DNA of 36,471 nucleotides. Origin: Verrucomicrobiales bacterium. GTDB lineage: Bacteria; Verrucomicrobiota; Verrucomicrobiia; Verrucomicrobiales; DEV007. The notes under the pieces were generated by a model. That model did not search any database. It was given only the letters and a program-made list of their open reading frames with translations, and was not told the origin of the DNA. The stretch is taken from positions 1 through 36,471 of the forward strand of contig JAHEJT010000032.1 in assembly GCA_024638765.1 (NCBI GenBank), given 5' to 3'. Both the position numbers and the translations under genes were made by a program. This document shows positions 1-9,800 of this stretch, in pieces (the stretch's first letter is position 1; each line of letters opens with the position of its first letter).

Positions 1-92
1 CTTTTTTTGTGCCCCTGGGCTATCTTGAGGCCGCCCCGTTGGGGCTTCGGGTAGTCGGCAGGCGATCGATCAGCGGGATCACGACACGCACG

Positions 93-250
93 CTTGTCAT
101 CCTGAGCGAAGTCGAAGGATCTCTCTATGTTCGGGGAGCCGTTCTGTCGGCAGACAACGCTAGAGGGCTGGTGGTGCCCCCGAACTTTTATTGGGAAATC
201 GAGCCCACAGGGTCGGGAGTGAGATCCTTCGACTCCACTCAGGATGACAC
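93..250. repeat. Dispersed palindromic repeat, GTCATCCTGAG family
   Basis: Inverted arms at about 96-123 and 221-248 match over 28 bp with two mismatches; the core reads GTCATCCTGAGcgAAGTCGAAGGATCTC. Translation of this element gives the ILSEVEGS-type string that often appears as a spurious ORF in many bacterial genomes. Bases 1-92 hold only a short GC hairpin (GCCCC/GGGGC at 33-37/41-45). I see no gene in 1-371. Confidence 0.75.
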
Positions 251-371
251 ACAAGAAGCGAAACCGGAGGAGAGAGGGAGAGGGCGGCTCCGGGGGCTCC
301 GTGAATAGTCTGCCGGGCGGGCCGTCTGACTTCTTGTGCAGGATGGCGAGAGATGGTGTAGTGGGGGGAGG

Positions 372-1178
372 ATGACGAGAAGACGGTTTTCAAAATCCCT
401 GGCCGCGCTGGCGATTTGCCTGACGTGGTTGGCAGGCGCCACATTAGCACCCGCGGCGGGCGAGGAATACCTGGACCTCTTTGCGGACGCCGAGCAGTCG
501 CGCGGCGATCTTGGGAGGCAGGGGATCGTGTGGGTGGTCACCGTGGTGAGCCTGGAGAATGGGGAGGAAAAGACACTGCGGATGCGCGTGATTCACCAGT
601 CTTCGAAAGTTCTCGCCGAGGTGCTGGAACCGGAGAAATCGCGAGGGACTAAATACCTGGTGACCGACGGAAAAATGTGGTTTCACAAGCCCGCTCTAAG
701 CCGCCCTATTTCGATTTCCCGCCGTCAGCGAGTGATGGGGAACGCCGCCATCGGTGATGTGGCTGCGATCAGCTATCTGGAGGATTATTCTGTAGAAGCC
801 GTGGAGGACGGAGAGCATCAAGGGGATTCCTGCCATGTGTTCTCACTTAAGCAGAAATCCAAGAGCGCGAGTTATCCCGCGATTCGGTATTGGGTATCCA
901 AGACGCGGCGCGTGGGAGTGAAGGCGGAGTTTTTCAGCGTGTCGGGCACGAAACTTCGCACCGCGATAATGGAGTACGAGCACAAGGTGAATATTGATGG
1001 GAAGAACCGTGATTTTATTTCGCGGATGACCGTGGAAGAACAGTTGGGGGCGACGAAATCGACGACCTTGCACTTTGGGGATTTCGAGTTGAAACAATTT
1101 CCACCGGGGATTTTTGAACAGGAGTCACTGGCGCCAGAGCGTGCCGCGCGTCCCGGAGGTCCAAAGAAACCGTTTTAG
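372..1178 (+). CDS. Exported outer-membrane lipoprotein-sorting (LolA-like, TP_0789-type) protein
   Basis: This 268-residue protein resembles the TP_0789/LolA-like family (PF17131), periplasmic beta-barrel-like proteins thought to bind lipids and often encoded beside RND/MmpL-type exporters. The family pattern is visible: RGDLGRQG near the mature N-terminus, then MWFHKPALSRPISISRRQR, GDVAAISYLEDY, a CHVFSLK strand, the RYWV strand and the KAEFFSVSGTKL turn. The ATG at 372 was chosen over an upstream in-frame GTG at 336 because it places a twin-arginine-like signal (TRRRFSKSLA) and hydrophobic stretch right at the N-terminus, with cleavage likely after the APAAG region. A purine-rich GGGGGGAGG precedes the ATG but is unusually close. 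No exporter gene lies beside it in the window. A palindromic repeat begins four bases after the stop codon. Confidence 0.85.
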   Translation: MTRRRFSKSLAALAICLTWLAGATLAPAAGEEYLDLFADAEQSRGDLGRQGIVWVVTVVSLENGEEKTLRMRVIHQSSKVLAEVLEPEKSRGTKYLVTDGKMWFHKPALSRPISISRRQRVMGNAAIGDVAAISYLEDYSVEAVEDGEHQGDSCHVFSLKQKSKSASYPAIRYWVSKTRRVGVKAEFFSVSGTKLRTAIMEYEHKVNIDGKNRDFISRMTVEEQLGATKSTTLHFGDFELKQFPPGIFEQESLAPERAARPGGPKKPF

Positions 1179-1181
1179 AAA

Positions 1182-1251
1182 GTAGCTGCGGCTTCTCTCC
1201 CGGCAGGTCGGGACAGAATCGGCTTGGACTGCGGCAGGATGCCGCAGCTAC
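1182..1251. repeat. Palindromic repeat, GTAGCTGCGGC arms
   Basis: Perfect inverted arms GTAGCTGCGGC (1182-1192) and GCCGCAGCTAC (1241-1251) enclose about 48 bases. The element fills most of the gap between the LolA-like gene and the M20 gene. Its arm resembles the GTAGCGGCGGC element at 22482-22540, so the two are probably variants of one family. Confidence 0.65.
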
Positions 1252-1266
1252 ACTTCACCGGCGGCC

Positions 1267-2604
1267 ATGTTTCAACTGAGCGACGAAGAGTTCCGGGAAG
1301 CGACGGCGTTGCTCCAGGACCTGATCCGGTTCGACACCTCCAACCCGCCGGGCAACGAGCTTCCGGCCGCCCAATATGTTGCCGGGGTGCTTGAGGCTGA
1401 GGGTATTGTGCCTGAGCTGGTGGAGGCGGAACCCGGGCGAGCCAGCGTGGTGGGCCGGTTGCGGGGAGAGGGGGGCGCACGTCCGCTCTTGTTGAGTTCA
1501 CATCTCGACGTGGTGCCCGCGGTGGAAGGCGAGTGGACTCATCCTCCTTTTAGTGCGGTGGAAGCGGAGGGATGTATCTGGGGCCGCGGCACCGTGGACA
1601 TGAAGGGGATGACGGCGATGGGACTAACAGTGATGCGTCTCCTGGCTCGCAAGGGGTACTCTCTGGATCGCGACATCATCCTAGCGGCGGTGGCGGATGA
1701 GGAAGCGGGATGCACGCACGGTTCCGCCCATCTGGTGCAACACCGGCGCGAGTTGATTGACGCGGAGTACGTGATCAACGAGGTCGGCGGGTTTACTCTC
1801 GAGGTCAAGGGCAAGCGGTTTTATCCCATCCAGGTGGGAGAAAAGGGAATCGCCTGGTTGCGGCTTTGTTTCCGGGGAACGCCCGGACACGGGTCCCTTC
1901 CCGCGCCCGAATCCTGTGTTGCCAGGCTGGCGGACGCCGCCGGAAAGCTGGCGCGTTCACGTCTGCCGATCCATCCCACGGAGGTTGCGCGTGAGTTTAT
2001 CGGAGAGATGGGACGGGAACTCGGATTTCCGGAGAGCCTGGTGATGCCGCTGTTGTCTACTCCAGGGAGAGGAGGCTTCGTGCTCGATCACCTTGTAAAG
2101 AATCCCGAACAGAAAGCATCTCTTCAAGCGACACTCTGTAACACGGTGAATCCGACTATCATCCGGGCGGGATCCAAAATCAACGTGGTGCCCGGGGAAG
2201 CCGTCCTGGAGCTGGATGGGCGCCTCCTGCCGGGACGGACGGCATCCGATCTCGTCGCCGAAGTGCAGGGAGTAATCGGGAGGGATTTCGAGATTGAGGT
2301 GATCCGGGAAGCCAGCGGCGCGGTGCACTCCTGGAAGACGCCGCTTTTCGAGTCGATCCGGGATGTGATCAAGGAAAGGGATCCGGACGGTGTCGTGCTG
2401 CCTTACCTGGTGCCGGGGTTCACGGATTCGCGCTGTTACGCGGAGACGGGTGCGACCTGTTACGGTTTTTATCCGCTGAGACTTCCGGAGGGGATGGTTT
2501 TTTCCCGGTTATTCCACGGCACGGACGAGCGCATTCCGTTGGAGTCGTTCAGGTTTGGGATCGAGGCGTTGTATGATGTGGTGACGCGGTTTGGGGAGGG
2601 ATAG
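1267..2604 (+). CDS. M20 family metallopeptidase (ArgE/DapE-like)
   Basis: This 445-residue protein is a zinc-dependent M20 hydrolase of the acetylornithine deacetylase/succinyl-diaminopimelate desuccinylase type, which cleaves N-acyl amino acids or small peptides. The metal and catalytic signature is complete: SSHLDVVP with His79 and Asp81, GRGTVDMKG with the bridging Asp111, ADEEAG with Glu145/Glu146, Glu172 in NEVGG, and the C-terminal RLFHGTDERIP with His417. The dimerisation lid domain is recognisable by PGHGS near residue 210. There is no signal peptide, so it is probably cytoplasmic. The substrate cannot be read from sequence. It converges on the sulfotransferase gene of the biosynthetic block, and a 17-bp-arm palindrome starts within its stop codon. 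A role in trimming N-acyl-amino acids is conceivable given its neighbour, but that is speculation. Confidence 0.93.
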   Translation: MFQLSDEEFREATALLQDLIRFDTSNPPGNELPAAQYVAGVLEAEGIVPELVEAEPGRASVVGRLRGEGGARPLLLSSHLDVVPAVEGEWTHPPFSAVEAEGCIWGRGTVDMKGMTAMGLTVMRLLARKGYSLDRDIILAAVADEEAGCTHGSAHLVQHRRELIDAEYVINEVGGFTLEVKGKRFYPIQVGEKGIAWLRLCFRGTPGHGSLPAPESCVARLADAAGKLARSRLPIHPTEVAREFIGEMGRELGFPESLVMPLLSTPGRGGFVLDHLVKNPEQKASLQATLCNTVNPTIIRAGSKINVVPGEAVLELDGRLLPGRTASDLVAEVQGVIGRDFEIEVIREASGAVHSWKTPLFESIRDVIKERDPDGVVLPYLVPGFTDSRCYAETGATCYGFYPLRLPEGMVFSRLFHGTDERIPLESFRFGIEALYDVVTRFGEG

Positions 2605-2693
2605 GTATCAGGTATCAGGTGTCAGGTGCTGGTGTTTGGAGATCACTAAATCACTGCAAACCAGAGCGAGAGATCTCCTGATACCTGATACCT
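2603..2693. repeat. Palindromic repeat, AGGTATCAGGTATCAGG arms
   Basis: Perfect 17-bp inverted arms lie at 2603-2619 and 2677-2693, each built from a doubled GGTATCA heptad. The element starts inside the TAG stop of the M20 gene and ends five bases before the stop of the convergent sulfotransferase gene, so it occupies the whole convergent gap. It could act as a bidirectional terminator, but there is no clear T-run. Confidence 0.75.
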
Positions 2694-2698
2694 CCTCT

Positions 2699-3856
2699 CT
2701 ACTCCTCCACCTGGAGCGTCTCTGGGAAGTCGTAGCCCCATTCATTGAGAGCGAAGTCCCAGTTGCGCGCGACGCGGTCGACCTGGGATCGATTCAGGAC
2801 GTGGACGTTCCGGGAGTATTCCTTGTGGGCGTCGATATACTCGGCGATTTTTTTCAGCGCCGTCTCTTTTCCGGGAAGCGAAAAGGAATCGTAGATTTTC
2901 TCGATTTCGCGCAGGGGATCGGAGGTTAGATCTTCATAACGGATTTCGTGAAAATCGGCCGGATCGATCTTTTCGCGATGCTCGAGAAACCGCCGCATGA
3001 GGAGACGGTAATTTTCCAAAGTGATGGTGTCATAATCGAGATCGTCGAATTTCTGCCAGGCGAACGCGGACATGACTCGGCCGAAACGCGCATGACTGGA
3101 GGCGAACACCTCGTAAGGATTCCGTATGATATGCACAAATTTTGCGCCGGGAAAAATCGACTTCAAGAAAAGCATGCGGCTGGTGCAGCACGGGTTTTTT
3201 AGAAGCAGGCGTTTCCCGTCATTCGCGTAATTCAGCTTTTTCACCAGCAGCCGGTAAGCCTTGGCCAGTTTATCAAGTCGCGCCTGAGAGACTCCTTCAA
3301 AAAGAATCGCCTCGTTGAAGTAATGGCGGAGTTTTCGGGGAAAATAATAGCAGTTGTAATAGGAGATGCGGTTGAGACTTGAGAGGGCCATCTCCTCTTC
3401 CTGCGGGGAGTCGAGGCTCAAAGAGACATTATCCATCCCGCGGGTTTCCGGAATGAATTTGTTCATGATGGAATGTGCGACGACGACTTTCTTTCCCAGC
3501 ATGTCCCAGGGCAATCCGGTCTGGGCGAAGTTGAGCCATGCGAACTGGGGATCCTGGCTGAGCAGATTATGCAGGTGCGTGGTTCCGCTGCGCCAGTGGC
3601 CGATGATAAAGATCGGGTCCTCCGCGATTATCTTTTGCTCGATGGCCCGGCGCCACCAAAGGCGTTCGAACTGATAGAAGGGGAAGCGCGCCAGGAGCGT
3701 GGCGAACGTGAACAGCCTTTGGATCAGGCTGCGGCGCTCGTAAGGCAGATTGGAAAAGTAATGCCCACAGAGCGTGGTGAAATTGGCGCCATCCAGGGGG
3801 TGGAGCAGCGGCGGTTTTTCTTTGGCCGCCCGTTCAATGGTCCACTTCTGGGACAT
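2699..3856 (-). CDS. PAPS-dependent sulfotransferase (Sulfotransfer_3-like), downstream of the PKS-NRPS
   Basis: This 385-residue protein transfers a sulfuryl group from PAPS to a hydroxyl or amine. The 5'-phosphosulfate loop is visible as FIIGHWRSGTTHLHNLL (residues 83-99). The 3'-phosphate site reads VHIIRNPYEVFASS (241-254), with Arg245 and Ser253/254. There is no signal peptide or TM segment, so it is probably cytoplasmic. Its start lies 18 bases after the stop of the megasynthase gene on the same strand, so the two are almost certainly co-transcribed and the PKS-NRPS product or intermediate is the likely acceptor. Possible sites are a beta-hydroxyl of the polyketide or the terminal alcohol formed after reductive release. 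In curacin-type pathways a sulfotransferase activates a beta-hydroxyl for decarboxylative elimination, but the required partner thioesterase is absent here. Confidence 0.92.
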   Translation of the reverse strand: MSQKWTIERAAKEKPPLLHPLDGANFTTLCGHYFSNLPYERRSLIQRLFTFATLLARFPFYQFERLWWRRAIEQKIIAEDPIFIIGHWRSGTTHLHNLLSQDPQFAWLNFAQTGLPWDMLGKKVVVAHSIMNKFIPETRGMDNVSLSLDSPQEEEMALSSLNRISYYNCYYFPRKLRHYFNEAILFEGVSQARLDKLAKAYRLLVKKLNYANDGKRLLLKNPCCTSRMLFLKSIFPGAKFVHIIRNPYEVFASSHARFGRVMSAFAWQKFDDLDYDTITLENYRLLMRRFLEHREKIDPADFHEIRYEDLTSDPLREIEKIYDSFSLPGKETALKKIAEYIDAHKEYSRNVHVLNRSQVDRVARNWDFALNEWGYDFPETLQVEE

Positions 3857-3874
3857 TCCGGGTAATCAGCCTGA

Positions 3875-6800
3875 TTATTCCGTACCCACGCGAAGCGGTG
3901 AGGAGGATTTCCGATCGCGGAACTTGCCGATGGTTTCCGGGGAAATGAGGTATCCGTCTACCTGCAGCCGGGCCGGTTTAGCGTCCCAGCTATCGAGGAA
4001 ACGGTAATGGAGGAGCGCGTCTTCCTCCTCCACGGGCCCCAAGGTGACGCGCAGGTCGGGGTTCATGCCTGTGAGGAGACTGACGAGGACGCATCCGGTA
4101 ATTTCGTCCCGCTGCCGCCCCGCCAGAACCTGGAGTTGCCTGGGGTCGGCGTTCTCAAGAATTTCATCCACCCCTTCGGGGAGGTAAAGCGTTTCCGTGA
4201 TTTCCTGGTTGAGTCGCAGCAGGCCTCCGGTGGTGAAGAGAATATCGTGAGAAGTCTCCAGGCGTCGAATGGCATCGAAGGTCCGGAACATGGGCGGAAA
4301 AGAATAATCCACCACGAGGGCGCCGGGCTGGAGGCGATTGATGTCGAGAATGCCGGGCAGGCCGGTGGTGCCGACGAGGAAGGAAGACGCGTAGAGTTCG
4401 TCGGGGAGCATTCCCTGGCTGGAGATGACGCGGGCCTCTCCCTGGAAGCCGTGGGCTTTGATGACCTCATGACGGATGCGCTCAAGATCTTCATTTTTGA
4501 GGTAGGGATCGCACAACGTGATGGAGCGGGGATGGTGAAGGGTCTGGAGCATGAGTTCCAGGGTGCCCCGGCCATTGGATCCGAGTCCCACGATGGCCAC
4601 GTCTTCCTCGGAGAACTCGCGGCCGGCCTCCTGAAGCATGCCCTCGATGGACTTGACGATGGTGGCGGTGCGCGTGGCGTCCCCCGTGGTGATCGCAGGA
4701 AGATCCTTTCGATTCTCTACCCACGCGGTGATGGCGCGTCCGTAATCGGTGGCGGAAGGGATGACTCCGGTCAATGAAACAGTTTTCGCGCCCATGCCGG
4801 CGGAGATTTCCAGGGCCTGGAGGATGGCATCCTTTACCGTCTCGCCGTTTTTATAGAGATCGAGTTCAAAACAGGGCAGCATGACGACGCCGATAGTGCC
4901 TTCCTTCAGCGCGTAGGTGTTACTGAGGAGGGCGCGCCCCTGAAACCAATCGCGGATCAGTTCTTCCTTGGTGGAGCCGGCGAGAGCGGCGAAGGAGTCC
5001 GGGATATAAGTAAGCGCGACGGCATCGACCGCGGGCAGGTTTTTCGTGTCTCCGGGTTCGACGCTTTCGATGGTGAGGTGATCGCTTTCGAGGAGATCGC
5101 TTAGCGATAATCCCGGGATCTGATCGGCCTCTGCTGAGGTCAGCTCTAATTGTTCTTCCGCGGAGTGATGCAGATAGCGGGCAAGTTGTTCGATGGTGGG
5201 ATTGCGCAGGAAGACTTGGACCGGCAGCTCGCGATTAAAAGCCGAAGAAACTTCCAGGAGGATCCGGACCGCGAGCAGGGAGTCGCCGCCGATTTCGAAG
5301 AAGTTATCATGGATGCCGAGTTCTTCCGTTTCGAAAGCCTTGCTGAAGATATCCCAGAGGACTTGTTCGCTGGGAGTTTGGGGCGGGACGAGTTCGGTTC
5401 CAAGACCTTCCCGGTCCAGCGAGGGCGCGGGAAGTCGATTGCGATCGACCTTGTTGTTGGGCGTGAGAGGGAATTCCTCCAGCGGCTGGTAAAAGGCGGG
5501 GCGCATGCTCTCGGGCAAACGCTCGGAGACATGATTGCGCAGTGCGGGGACGAGGTTTTCGTCCGGACTTTCAGGAACGAAATAGGCGACCAGAGATTCT
5601 CCGCCAGGAAGATCCTCACGCTTGACCACCACTGTTTCTTTGACTGCCGGATGAGAAGTGATTTGCGACTCGATGTCTTCGAGTTCCATACGGACTCCGC
5701 GGAGCTTGACTTGAAAATCGCTTCGTCCCAGGCACTCGAGTTTCTTACCGCGCGTCCAACGCGCCAGGTCGCCGGTCTTGTAAACGCGTTCGGTCTTTCC
5801 CTTGGGAAGAGTGATGTCAATGAACTGCTGCTCGGTGAGGTCGGGGCGCTGATAGTAACCACGGGCCAGTCCGGCGCCGCCGATGTAGAGATCGCCGACG
5901 AAACCAGTGGGCACCGGTTTGAGATTATGATCGAGGACGTAGACTGTGGTGTTGGCGATGGGCTTCCCGATGGAGATAGTGCCTTCTCCTTCAAAAACCC
6001 GCTCACAAGTGGACCAGACCGTGGTTTCGGTGGGTCCGTAAAGGTTCCAGACCTCGCTGGCGCTGTTGACGAGTGAGTTGGCGAGGTCGCGCGGCATGGC
6101 TTCTCCGCCGCAGAAGACGCGGAGGTTGGCTTTCCCTTCCCAGCCCGCATCGAGCAGGAGGCGCCAGGTCGCCGGGGTTGCCTGCATGACGGTGATGTCG
6201 AGTTGGTCGAGCAGAGTGGCGAGACGGCGGCCGTCCCTGGCTTCGTCCCGCGTAGCTATGAAGGTCCGCGCGCCGGACAAGAGCGGCAGGTAAAGTTCCA
6301 GCAGAGATATGTCGAACGAGAGCGTGGTTACCGCGAGCAGACGATCACTCTTGGAAAGACCCGGTTCCTTGCCCATGGCATGCAGAAAGTTGACGGCGGC
6401 CTGGTGGGGTATTTCCACGCCCTTGGGCATCCCGGTAGAGCCCGAGGTGTAAATGATGTAAGCCAGGGACGCGGGCGTCAGATCTCCGACCACGGGCGCG
6501 GAGTCGGCGGGTTCGATTTCCTCGATGTCGATTCTCTTGAAGGATCCGGACGGCAGGAGTTCCGACTCGAGCCGCCCCGTGACGACCACTGCGGGCGTGG
6601 CATCCTCAAGCATCTGTTGCAGCCGATAAGCCGGGAAATCGGGATCCATCGGGATGTAGCAGCCACCGGCTTTGAGCACACCGAGGGTGGCTACGAGCAT
6701 ATCGACGGATCGATCGAGGAGGACGGCGACGGAATTATCCGGTCCGATGCCTTCATCGCGCAGTCGCGAGGCGAGGCCATTGGCGCGCTCATTGAGTTCT

Positions 6801-9800
6801 TTGAAGGTAAGCGACTGGGCGCCGCAGGAGACCGCGATCGCATCGGGCGTTTGCGTGGCCTGTTCGGAGACCAGCTGGTGAAGGAGTTTCTGCTCGGGGT
6901 AATCGGCCTCGGTGGCATTCCAACGCTCCAGGATCCTCCGTTCCTCATCTGCGGGAAGAAGGTTAATCTCGGAGATGCGTTGGGTGGCATCCGAGGTGAC
7001 TTCCTGGAGGACCTGTGCGTAAAGGGTATTGAGATGGGCGATGGTATCGGGATCGAAGAGATCACGATTGTATTGCCAGCATCCGTAGATATTCCCGCCC
7101 GCCTCCTCGACGACGAGCGTGATTTCGAACTGCGCCTGGCGCAGGGTCAGGTCCACGGTTTCGATGGACATATCGCCGACGTGGAATTCATGTCCACCTT
7201 GGCCGATAAGGAAGACGGCGATCCCTTGTTCATCGAAACCGGGGATGCGCTCCATGGAGAAGGAAACCTGAAAGATGGGCGAACGGCTGGGATCACGGCG
7301 GACCTTGAGTTGGTCCACCAGCCGGGCCATGGGGTATTGCTGGTTTTCGATGGCACCGGCGACTTTTTCGCTGTTGGCTTCGAGGAATTCCAGGAAAGTG
7401 GGGTCGTTTTCCACACTGCTGCGAAGAGCCACGGGATTGATAAAGTATCCCACCATGCTCTGCAGTTCAGACTGGTTACGGCCGGCCAGGGGACAGCCGA
7501 GGAGAATGTCTTCCTGGTTGCAGTAACGGTGCAGGACGACCTCGAAGGCGCTGAGTAGAGTGGTGAAGAGCGTGGCCTTATGTTCCGAGGTCAGTGCGAT
7601 GATTTGATCCGTAAGCGATTCATCCAGTTTGAACCCGTGGGTGGCGCCGTTGAAGGTCTGCACCGGAGGCCGAGGCCGGTCCGTGGGAAGGTCGAGGACC
7701 ATGGGGGCGCCCATGAGGGTGTCTTTCCAGAACTGGAACATTTGCCCGCCGGATTCGCTGTCCAAGTGACGCATTTCCCAGTCGACGAAGTCACTGTAGC
7801 GGTGCTCCAGCGGAGTGTAATGAGGCTCCTTTCCGGCTTTGAGGGCGAAATAGCTCTCGATGAGGTCGTTGAGTATCAGGGTCACGGACCAGGCATCCGA
7901 GATAATGTGATGCATGCTAAGCAACGTGATGTGCGCGTCATCACGCGTCCGGAACATCTCGAGGCGCACCACCGGGCCGGTTTCAAGATTGAAGGGTTTG
8001 TTGGCGTGCTCCACAAGGAGCGACTTGATTTCATCGTCCGATAGACCGGTGGCGTCGTGTTCCCGAAAATCGATGGTGCGGCCTTTGTGCAGTCGCTGGA
8101 CCGGCTCGCCATGCACCGTGGTGAACGTCACATCGAGCATGGGATGGCGCTCGTAGAGTGATTGGAAGGCCTGTTTCATGACCTCGATATCCACCAGGGG
8201 CCGGAACTTGGAGCTGAAGACGAGGTTGTAAGCGGGACTGTCGGGGGCCAGTCGATGCAGGAACCAGAGGGCGCGCTGGCCTTCAGTGAGAGGAAACTCG
8301 GTGACTTCTTCCTCGGCCTTATTCAGAGGTACGGAGGAGGCTCCGGCCGCGGAAATCGCGGCGGTGCCTCCGCCTTCAGCGCCGTCGGAACTTTCCACCA
8401 GCGTCTTGAGGACGGGGACGGCGAGCTCGCGGATGTTGGGACCGTTGAGGACTGCTCCCATGGGCAGGGACATGCCGAGTTCGCCCTCGATCCGGTTCAT
8501 GAGCTCGATGGCCATGAGGGAATCGAGGCCCAGGCTGGTAAGCGGTGTGTTGCGGTCTACTTTGGAAACGTCGGTGCCAAAGACCCCGGCGACCTGCTCT
8601 GCAATGAATTCCTCGACGAGGCGCAGCTGTTCGTCGGGTGCCGCCGAAAGAATGCGCGGGCGGACAGAACCCCCGGCTTCACCTTCCTGGTGCTTGCGGG
8701 CGACCGGGGCGTACATGTTGGAGTGGGCGGCCACCGGACTGAGTCGACCAAGGGCATTCCAGTCGACCCGGGAAGCCGCAATCTGGACCGGATCCAGGGG
8801 CAGCATGCGGCGGAAGACGCGGAGAGCCTCCTCCATGGAAAAGGCTTTCATGCCGAGCATTTCGAGATACTGCGCGGTCTTTTCGTTTCGCTCGACGAAA
8901 CCGGCTCCCGAGAGGGCCCCCCAGTTGAAGGTCAGGGCGGGCAGGCCCCGGGCGCGGCGATAATCGGCGAGGGCATCCAGGAAATAGTTACCGGCATTGT
9001 AATTCGATTGTTTCACCGCGCCGATCACGGATGAGAACGACGAGAAACAGATGAAATGTTCCAGGGGCGAATCGAGCGTGAGCGTGTGAAGGTTCCACGC
9101 TCCCAGCATTTTCGGATCCAGCACCTTGTTGAAGCGCTCGTGATCGAGTTCCGCGATGAATTCGTCATCGAGGACCATGGCGCCGTGGATGAGGCCGCGC
9201 AGCGGGGGAAGGTTTTTCCTGATGTCATCCAGGACATTGCGGACGTCTTCCTTACGGGTGACGTCGCCGCGGGCATCGACGACGTTGACACCGGCCTCGC
9301 GCATGCTCTCAAAATCTTTCTTAGCGCCCTCATCGCGGGGTCCGCTGCGGCTCATGAGGACCAGGTGGCGGGCGCCCTGGCGGGACATCCACTTGGCGAT
9401 TTCCAAGCCGAACCCCCCGGCGCCCCCCGTAATCAGGTAACTTGCATCGGGACGGAAGAGATTTTCTTCCTCGGTGCAGGGACCGATGGGGATGGACGGC
9501 GCCTGGAAGCTGAGCACGTTTTTTCCAATGTGCTTGCCTTGGGCCATATACCGGAAGGCATCGACGACATCGTTGATGGCAAAGACCTTGTGCGGCAGTG
9601 GCTGGTAATCCCGGGCCGCAAATTTTTCTCCCAGCTCTGCAAACATGGAAGCGACGAACTCGGGCTTTTCCTCCAGGTGCTGCGCGAGATCGATGACGAA
9701 GTAAGAAATATTGTTGCGAAGGGGCTCGAGACCGATGCGGGTGTTGTTGTAGATATCAATCTTTCCGATCTCGAGGAACCGGCCGAAGGGCGCAAGGACG

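Noticed and set aside
9..308. 99-residue ORF containing VILSEVEGS
   Set aside because: It is a translation of the dispersed GTCATCCTGAG palindrome; it has no ribosome binding site or domain pattern.
3878..5029. Thioesterase or Dieckmann-cyclase-type release domain at the megasynthase C-terminus
   Set aside because: No GxSxG thioesterase motif and no SDR YxxxK reductase pattern; the AAR-like match is better.
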